Assembly: GCA_965246845.1 (NCBI GenBank)
Contig: CBDFFR010000012.1
Span: forward strand, 682,001 to 746,000
Length of the DNA stretch: 64,000 bases
From: JBBRMW01 sp965246845
Lineage (GTDB): Bacteria; Chloroflexota; Anaerolineae; Aggregatilineales; UBA2796
Direction: 5' to 3'
A program made the position numbers and the translations under genes. Numbering within the stretch: the first letter of the stretch is position 1; every line of letters begins with the position of its first letter. The notes under the pieces were generated by a model, which made no database searches, was not told the DNA's origin, and saw nothing but the letters and a program-made list of their open reading frames with translations. Positions 58,773 to 64,000 of the stretch are shown piece by piece.

Positions 58773-59254
58773 CCGACCTCAAAACACCCGCCGCATCGCA
58801 CGTTCGGCTTTCCGTGTTGATGAACCCGGAACACGCCAATCCAAGCGGCAATGTTCACGGTGGCGTGATCATGAAGCTGGTCGATGAGGCCGGGGCGCTG
58901 GCCGCGATGCGCCACGCACGAGCGCGCGTCGTTACCGTCGCGATGGATAGCATGACTTTCATGGAGCCGATTTATGTCGGCAATATCGTCACGGTCGATG
59001 CCGAACTGACGTGGACCGGGACGACCTCAATGGAAACGCGCGTCGAAGTGGTTTCGGAAAACCCGGTAACGGGTGTCCGCACGCCGACAAACACCGCTTA
59101 CCTTGTCTATGTTGCGCTGGATGAGACAGGCAAGCCGAAGGCGATCCCGATTTTGAATCTCTCTACGCCGCTTGAACGGGCGCGTTACGAAGCTGGAAGC
59201 GAGCGACAAGCCTATCGCAAGGCACAACGTCGTCGCGAGGCGGTCCCGCTATGA
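58769..59254 (+). CDS. Acyl-CoA thioesterase (hotdog fold)
   Basis: A 161-aa YciA/BFIT-type acyl-CoA hydrolase. The hotdog helix motif is NPSGNVHGGVIMKLVDEAGA, with Asn, His and Asp at positions used by this family, followed by VVTVAMDSMTFMEPIYVGN. The start is GTG in a four-base overlap, and the stop overlaps the AAA ATPase start by four bases, placing it in the 58.4-61.6 kb operon. The acyl chain length preference is unknown. Confidence 0.85.
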   Translation: MTDLKTPAASHVRLSVLMNPEHANPSGNVHGGVIMKLVDEAGALAAMRHARARVVTVAMDSMTFMEPIYVGNIVTVDAELTWTGTTSMETRVEVVSENPVTGVRTPTNTAYLVYVALDETGKPKAIPILNLSTPLERARYEAGSERQAYRKAQRRREAVPL

Positions 59255-60420
59255 GCGACATGCCGCCGGATGATACGCCAGTAGAGAACACCGAAAACCG
59301 CTCCGCGCTGCTGCAAATCCTGCAAGGCACGGGCGCGCGGCGCGAGATCAGTGGCTATTCAGAAGATTATGGCCTTGCGGAAGTCCTGCCGTTCCCGTTC
59401 TTCGCGCTGGTCGGGCAGATGGAAATGCGCCTCGCGCTGATGCTTTCGATCATCAACCCCGCGATTGGCGGCGTGCTGCTGGTCGGGACGCGCGGCGTCG
59501 GCAAGACGACGGCGGTGCGCTCGCTTTCCGGGATTTTGCCGGATGTCGAAGTCAGCGCATGCGTCAGCGGTGAGGGTTGTATGCCCGCAGACGCGCCCGA
59601 TAATCTCTGTCCGAACTGCTTTGAAAAATGGCAGCGCGGCGAATCGCTCACCAAAATTGATACGGTGAAGCTGGTCGAACTGCCGCTCAACGCGCGCCTT
59701 GAGGATGTCGTCGGCGGCATCAATGAGCGTGTCGCGGTGCAACAGAGCCGCGTCAAGCTCGAACGCGGGATCCTCAGCCGCGCGGATCAAAACCTGCTGT
59801 ATGTGGATGAAGTCAACCTGCTCGACCACCAGATCGCAGATGCGATCCTCGATGCAAGCGCAGCAGGACAATATTCGGTACGGCGGGGCGCGATGTCTGG
59901 TACATACCGCTCGCGCTTCGTGATGATTGGGTCGATGAACCCGGAAGAGGGCGTACTGCGTCCGCAAATTATGGATCGCTTCGGCCTGCGTGTCCTTGTG
60001 CGCGGCCTGACGGACCACGACGAGCGGTTGGAAGTCTATGAGCGGGTGCGCGCCTATCGCAACAACCCGCGCGCGTTCATCCGTGACTGGCTGGAAGTCA
60101 CGCTGGCCGCGCGTGAGGAAGTCAGTCTCGCGCGTGAACTGCTCCAGGAAGTCACGCTCGACCATGATGCGGTTGAACTCGGTTTGCGGCTGGTGGAACA
60201 ACTCGGCGTGGATTCACACCGCGCCGAATATGCGATGTTCGAGGCCGCACGCGCGCACGCCGCCTCCGATGGCCGCGACATCGCGACGGTTGCCGATTTG
60301 CGCGCGGTTGCGCCGATGGCCTTGCGGTTACGTCGCAGCCAGTTCATGGTCGATTTTCTGAATGCGCAGCAAGCCGAAGATCGGCATATCATCGAGGCAA
60401 TGAATACCGATGGCAGATGA
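59251..60420 (+). CDS. BchI/ChlI-like AAA+ ATPase (magnesium chelatase subunit I family)
   Basis: A 389-aa AAA+ protein of the Mg-chelatase I branch. It shows FPFFALVGQMEMRLALMLS, Walker A GVLLVGTRGVGKTTAVRSL, the ELPLNARLEDVVGGINERVA insert, Walker B LLYVDEVNLLDHQIADAIL, and sensor/Arg finger region VMIGSMNPEEGVLRPQIMDR. The insert between Walker A and the next strand carries four Cys (ACVSGEGCM and LCPNCF), which may bind a metal. BchI normally works with BchD and BchH; neither is in the window, and many non-photosynthetic Chloroflexota have such copies, so a chelatase role is not assumed. Confidence 0.85.
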   Translation: MSDMPPDDTPVENTENRSALLQILQGTGARREISGYSEDYGLAEVLPFPFFALVGQMEMRLALMLSIINPAIGGVLLVGTRGVGKTTAVRSLSGILPDVEVSACVSGEGCMPADAPDNLCPNCFEKWQRGESLTKIDTVKLVELPLNARLEDVVGGINERVAVQQSRVKLERGILSRADQNLLYVDEVNLLDHQIADAILDASAAGQYSVRRGAMSGTYRSRFVMIGSMNPEEGVLRPQIMDRFGLRVLVRGLTDHDERLEVYERVRAYRNNPRAFIRDWLEVTLAAREEVSLARELLQEVTLDHDAVELGLRLVEQLGVDSHRAEYAMFEAARAHAASDGRDIATVADLRAVAPMALRLRRSQFMVDFLNAQQAEDRHIIEAMNTDGR

Positions 60421-61024
60421 AATCGTCCGCGCGAAAGTCATTGCGGTGGGTGATGCTGGCGTGTACGCGCTGCGCAATGTTATCGACGGCAATATTCCTG
60501 ATATTCAATATGCCACAGTGAACACGCATCCAAACGGTCCGAAAGAGGATCGCGCAGCTCATGTGATGATCGGTCCAACCACTCTACATGGTTTGGGTAC
60601 AGGCGGAATGCCGGAGCAAGGAAAACGCGCCGCGGAGGAGAGCGAATCGGCAATCGAAGAAATGTTATACAAACTGACTACTGTTTTCATCGTGAGCGGG
60701 TTAGGCGGCGGCACAGGGAGCGGCGCTTCGCCAGTGATCGCTCGTATTGCACGCGAGATGAATATCGAGACAACGAGTGTCGTTACCACCCCACCTCAGT
60801 TTGAAGGGAGTAGAAAACATGATATTGCGGTTCAAAGCGCTGAACTTCTCAATTCGTTTGTGAATAAGCTCATTATTTGCCCTATGAGCAAAATAATTTT
60901 TAGAAAACCTATACCAAGTCAAGCACCCAGCTTAAACGAAATTCATTCACTCGCGGCGCGTACTATGGCATGGCAGGTACTCGCTCGACTTTCGTGGGAA
61001 GAAACCGATACTCAATGGATTTGA
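60410..61024 (+). CDS. Truncated FtsZ/tubulin-like GTPase-domain protein
   Basis: A 204-aa protein aligning by eye with only the N-terminal GTP-binding domain of FtsZ. It has VIAVGDAGVYALRNVIDGNI (T1 region, lacking the usual Gly-rich GGGGGN), YATVNTHPNG (T3), FIVSGLGGGTGSGASPVIA (intact tubulin signature, T4), VVTTPPQFEG (T5) and LIICPMSK (T6). The GTPase-activating T7 loop and C-terminal domain are absent. The last third is visibly more AT-rich than its neighbours. The ATG lies inside the end of the BchI-like gene (11-base overlap), and its own stop overlaps the next start by ten bases. Confidence 0.75.
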   Translation: MADEIVRAKVIAVGDAGVYALRNVIDGNIPDIQYATVNTHPNGPKEDRAAHVMIGPTTLHGLGTGGMPEQGKRAAEESESAIEEMLYKLTTVFIVSGLGGGTGSGASPVIARIAREMNIETTSVVTTPPQFEGSRKHDIAVQSAELLNSFVNKLIICPMSKIIFRKPIPSQAPSLNEIHSLAARTMAWQVLARLSWEETDTQWI

Positions 61025-61608
61025 CTGTGTTATTTGCAGTGCTCGCCGTCATCGGAACCTACCTGCCCTGGACATGGTGGCAGGGCGGCGCGGCGTTTAG
61101 CGTGAATGTTTATGACCTCGCGGAGTGGATGAGCCTCGTCCCGCGTGTTCGCTTTGGGGAGCCGCCGCTACTCACGCCGGGTTTGATGCGGCTCGTGCCT
61201 GCGCTGCTGGCTGTCGTCCTGTGTGTGAGTGCGCAGGAAACGAAACGGCGCGGTTTGCGTTGGCTACTGCGTGCGCTCGCGTTGCAATTGTGTATCGGGT
61301 TGCTGCCGCCCGTCGAATTTTTGCGCGGACAGCTTGGCGATCCGAACTATCGCCAGCAAGCCGTCATCGCGATTTTGAGCGGGCTATGCGTGCTTGCGAT
61401 GATGTTTCGACCCTTGAAAGCCGTCGCGCTGCTTGCAACGTTTATTGCGCTCGTTTGCTCTGTTGTTGGATTCACTCTGAGCCGGGACATTTTCGCAACC
61501 TTGAAAACGCAAGTGCTAATCGGTCCCGGCCTTGTGCTAACGCTCGGCTCATTGGCGGCGTACCTGATTTTGCGGCTCAGTCGAAAGCCCACTCGCCCGC
61601 GCGCATGA
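61015..61608 (+). CDS. Hypothetical polytopic membrane protein
   Basis: A 197-aa protein with about five membrane helices (LTVLFAVLAVIGTYLPWTWW, RLVPALLAVVLCVSA, LALQLCIGLLPPVEFL, AVIAILSGLCVLAMMF, AVALLATFIALVCSVVGFTL and LIGPGLVLTLGSLAAYLIL). It overlaps the FtsZ-like gene and ends the operon, and its 3' end overlaps the convergent aminopeptidase gene by 32 bases. No family recognised; a membrane tether for the FtsZ-like protein is a speculation from adjacency. Confidence 0.65.
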   Translation: MDLTVLFAVLAVIGTYLPWTWWQGGAAFSVNVYDLAEWMSLVPRVRFGEPPLLTPGLMRLVPALLAVVLCVSAQETKRRGLRWLLRALALQLCIGLLPPVEFLRGQLGDPNYRQQAVIAILSGLCVLAMMFRPLKAVALLATFIALVCSVVGFTLSRDIFATLKTQVLIGPGLVLTLGSLAAYLILRLSRKPTRPRA

Positions 61609-62824
61609 CAGGTTCGGCACTGCCATCTTCGCGGATACCGTCGATGTCCATCTCGCCGCTACCGACCATAAAATCAAGGTGCTGCGCGCTGATGTTCCCG
61701 CCCGCCGCGAGAAAGTCTGCGTCGGTCATCTGCGCACCACCCGTCAGGCAGTTCTTGTACGCGGTCCCTATGGCAAGGTGACTCGCGGCATTCTCATCGT
61801 AGAGACCGTCGTAGAAAAGCGTCCGCGTCCGCGCGACGGGTGAAGAATTGGGGACGAGCGCGATTTCGCCAAGATAACGCGCATTGTCATCCACCGCGAG
61901 CCAGCGTTCCATTGTCTCGCGTCCACTGCGCGCCGTAACTTCAACCACGCGCCCCGCCTCGAAGCGCAGCGTCGCGCCCTCAACGATGTTGCCCTCAGCG
62001 GCGAGCGGCAGCGAAAATGAAACGACGCCATTCACTTGTTCACGGTGCGGGACAGTGAAAATCTCTTCGATGGGAATGTTGCCGATATATGGGCGACCAT
62101 CCGCAAGGCGCGCGAATCCGCCCAGCCACAAATGCCCCTTCGGAAGGCCAACCGTCAAATCCGTACCAGGCGCGGTGTAATGAAGCGCCGCGTATTGCTT
62201 GCGCGTCATGTAGCTGTTGCGGTGGCCTAACTCCGCGACATGCGCCTCCCACGCGGCCATTGGGTCCGCCGCCGTAACGCGACAAATCTCGAAAATGGCG
62301 TCCCATAATTTCTCTACCGCAATTTCTTCTGAAAGATCGGGATAGACGCGCCGCGCCCAGCCACGCACCGGGACATTCGCCAGCGTCCACTTCAGTGCGT
62401 CGCTCGTGATGCGGTCGAGCAGCGGTGTCGTGAACTGCGCGCTGTAGCGCTGCGCCTGCCCGAAGCGCTCCGGCGGAACGCGGCTCAGGCCATCCGGGTT
62501 TTGCCCTGCGATAGCGATGCGCGCCGCGCCTTCGTCGTACCAGCTCAGGATACCTTCCGATTCCCATGCAGGCCAGTCTTCTAACGTTTCGGCGTGCAGC
62601 AGGCGTAGCCCTTCGGTCTGCTGGTCGTGCCATTGGATATGGACATAGCGTGCGCCCGCCTTATATGCCCGCTCCGTAATGAGTTGGATAAGCATAAAGG
62701 CTTCCGGCGGCGCGTCTTCCATCGTCAGATAGGGCATGATAATCAGGCGCTGCCCGCGCTCGAACCGCAGGCAGACCCGCAAAATCACATCGGCATACTT
62801 TTCGAGCATGGCGCGAGTTGGCAT
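61577..62824 (-). CDS. M29 family metallo-aminopeptidase, copy 1
   Basis: A 415-aa thermophilic-type aminopeptidase (AmpS/AmpT/PepS family), cytosolic and dimeric with two metal ions. Recognisable segments are YVHIQWHDQQTEGLRLLHAE, HYTAPGTDLTVGLPKGHLW, TEEIF-like IEEIFTVPHREQVNGVVSFS, FEAGRVVEVTARSG, YLGEIALVPNSSPV, FYDGLYDENAASHLAIGTAY and HLDFMVGSGEMDIDGI. These supply the Glu, His, Tyr and Asp metal ligands. It starts six bases after the stop of a second, closely similar gene. Confidence 0.92.
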   Translation of the reverse strand: MPTRAMLEKYADVILRVCLRFERGQRLIIMPYLTMEDAPPEAFMLIQLITERAYKAGARYVHIQWHDQQTEGLRLLHAETLEDWPAWESEGILSWYDEGAARIAIAGQNPDGLSRVPPERFGQAQRYSAQFTTPLLDRITSDALKWTLANVPVRGWARRVYPDLSEEIAVEKLWDAIFEICRVTAADPMAAWEAHVAELGHRNSYMTRKQYAALHYTAPGTDLTVGLPKGHLWLGGFARLADGRPYIGNIPIEEIFTVPHREQVNGVVSFSLPLAAEGNIVEGATLRFEAGRVVEVTARSGRETMERWLAVDDNARYLGEIALVPNSSPVARTRTLFYDGLYDENAASHLAIGTAYKNCLTGGAQMTDADFLAAGGNISAQHLDFMVGSGEMDIDGIREDGSAEPVMRAGEWAFD

Positions 62825-62830
62825 AATTTT

Positions 62831-64000
62831 CTACTCGAAGGCCCACTCACCCGCGCGCATGACGGGTTCTGCGCTGCCGTCCTCGCGGATACCATCTACA
62901 TCCATCTGGCCGCTGCCGATCATGAAGTCGAGATGCTGCGCGCTGATGTTCCCACCCGCCGCCATGAAATCGTCGTCGGTCATCTCTGCACCGCCCGTCA
63001 GCGTACTTTTATAAGCCGCGCCGACGGCGAGGTGATTGGCCGCATTCTCGTCATAGAGACCATCGTAGTATAGCGTTTGCGTGCGCGAAACTGGAGATGA
63101 ATTCGGCACAAGCGCGACCTCACCAAGATAGCGCGCATTCTCATCTTCATTCAGCCAGCGCTCCATCGTCTCCTTGCCCTTCGTCGCCGTGACCTCGACT
63201 ACACGCCCGGCCTCGAAGCGTAGCGTCACGCCCTCGACAACGGAGCCTTGTTCAGCCAGCGGCATCGAAAACGAGACGACGCCGTTCACCCGCTCGCGGT
63301 GCGGCATCGAGAATATTTCTTCGGTCGGCACGTTCGCCGTGAAGGTGTTCCCTGCCTGCGTTTTATCCAGCCCACCAAGCCAGACATGGCCGCGCGGCAA
63401 CCCAACCGTCAAATCCGTTCCCGGCGCGGTATAGTGCAAAGCGGTGTACTGTTTCGCCGTCATGTATTCACGACGCAGCCGGAGCGTTTCGACATGCTGC
63501 TGCCACGCCGCCACTGGGTCGCTTTCCGTGACGCGGCACATCTGGAAAATGGCCGCCCACAGCTTATCGACTGCTTCCGCGCTGGATACATCCGGGTAGA
63601 CGCGTTGCGCCCAACCCGTCACGGGGACGCGCGCAACGCACCAGTTCACCGCGTCGCCCATGATCTTTTGCATGATCGGTTTGGTGAACTGCGAACTGTA
63701 TTTCTGCGCCTGCTGGAAGCGTTCCGGCGCGATGTCGGCAAGCGCATCCGGGTTTTGCCCGGCGATAGCAAGGCGTGCCGCGCCCTCGTTGTACCAGCTT
63801 AAAATACCTGCTGACTCCCACGCCGGCCAGTCTTCCAGTGTTTCGGCATAGCGCAGCCGCATGGCATCCGCGCGCTGATCGTACCAGCGTACATGAACAT
63901 ACTTCGCGCCTGCCTTGTACGCCACCTCGACGCATTTCTGAACCAGAATAATCGACTCTGGCGGCGCTTCATCGAGCGTAAAATTCGCCGTCAGGATTAG
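62831..64000 (-). CDS. M29 family metallo-aminopeptidase, copy 2 (5' end outside window)
   Basis: The frame is open to the window edge, so the first 15-25 residues are missing; 389 residues are visible. It shares long stretches with copy 1 (HYTAPGTDLTVGLPRGHVWL, YLGEVALVPNSSPVSRTQTL, HLDFMIGSGQMDVDGIREDG) and has the same ligands, so both are probably active. The two genes are head to tail, six bases apart, a recent-looking tandem duplication in one operon. Confidence 0.92.
   Translation of the reverse strand, partial: LILTANFTLDEAPPESIILVQKCVEVAYKAGAKYVHVRWYDQRADAMRLRYAETLEDWPAWESAGILSWYNEGAARLAIAGQNPDALADIAPERFQQAQKYSSQFTKPIMQKIMGDAVNWCVARVPVTGWAQRVYPDVSSAEAVDKLWAAIFQMCRVTESDPVAAWQQHVETLRLRREYMTAKQYTALHYTAPGTDLTVGLPRGHVWLGGLDKTQAGNTFTANVPTEEIFSMPHRERVNGVVSFSMPLAEQGSVVEGVTLRFEAGRVVEVTATKGKETMERWLNEDENARYLGEVALVPNSSPVSRTQTLYYDGLYDENAANHLAVGAAYKSTLTGGAEMTDDDFMAAGGNISAQHLDFMIGSGQMDVDGIREDGSAEPVMRAGEWAFE

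Noticed and set aside
59251..60420. BchI-like gene as evidence for bacteriochlorophyll synthesis
   Set aside because: No BchD, BchH or other pigment gene is in the window, and BchI-like AAA+ proteins are widespread in non-phototrophs.

Overview
The window looks like a stretch of chromosome from a Chloroflexota bacterium (Anaerolineae-like). This is an inference from gene content and style, not from a marker-gene search. The evidence is GC-rich coding sequence, M29 metallo-aminopeptidases, a LexA-type SOS repressor, a signal-anchored protein with an N-terminal Cys-x4-CW motif, a DUF1537 sugar-acid kinase cluster, a threonine synthase fused to a receiver domain, and many short four-base gene overlaps. 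No rRNA, canonical tRNA, CRISPR array or prophage was seen. The only mobile-element trace is a decayed IS200/IS605 remnant near 54.7-55.2 kb.

Layout. 0-7 kb: a four-carbon sugar-acid catabolic cluster (racemase-like end, DUF1537 kinase, aldehyde dehydrogenase, hydroxypyruvate-isomerase-like TIM barrel, FAD oxidoreductase, DeoR regulator). 7-21.5 kb: flavin reductase, lexA with two candidate SOS boxes, an AAA ATPase, proline dehydrogenase, DinB-like protein, HEAT-repeat protein, a GldA/G1PDH-like dehydrogenase, a membrane glycosyltransferase, surE, and a nitrilase plus nadE pair. 21.7-26.7 kb: a DUF4157 protein with a degenerate zinc motif, a MerR/B12-like regulator, SRPBCC, and an RluE-type pseudouridine synthase. 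26.7-28.9 kb: a Ro60/TROVE protein preceded on the same strand by a tandem array of Y-RNA-like RNAs; three contain permuted tRNA-like modules and the fourth is a short hairpin. 29-34 kb: fabF-rnc-rmlD-like operon, universal stress protein, macro domain, M20 hydrolase. 34.5-37.8 kb: bifunctional nuclease, dnaB, thiolase.

38.2-47 kb is a copper island: DUF305 protein, NarL-type response regulator, Cys-rich four-helix protein, sensor kinase, CopB-like ATPase with a CPD motif, csoR, copZ, copA. One palindrome recurs exactly 22 bases before the -10 box of three promoters there, which links the split two-component system to the copper genes. 47-49.2 kb: PurN-like fragment, infA, rpsU, rpsA. 49.5-54.7 kb: receiver protein, threonine synthase-receiver fusion, receiver-histidine kinase, EamA transporter, phosphoesterase. 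55-58 kb: membrane proteins and two tandem secreted paralogues. 58.4-61.6 kb: a tightly overlapping operon of a small repeat protein, hotdog thioesterase, BchI-like AAA ATPase, a truncated FtsZ-like GTPase and a membrane protein. 61.6-64 kb: two tandem M29 aminopeptidases, the second running off the end.

The strongest candidates for new biology are the TROVE/Y-RNA array, the copper-linked two-component regulon, the threonine synthase-receiver fusion inside a signalling operon, and the stand-alone FtsZ-like GTPase-domain protein.
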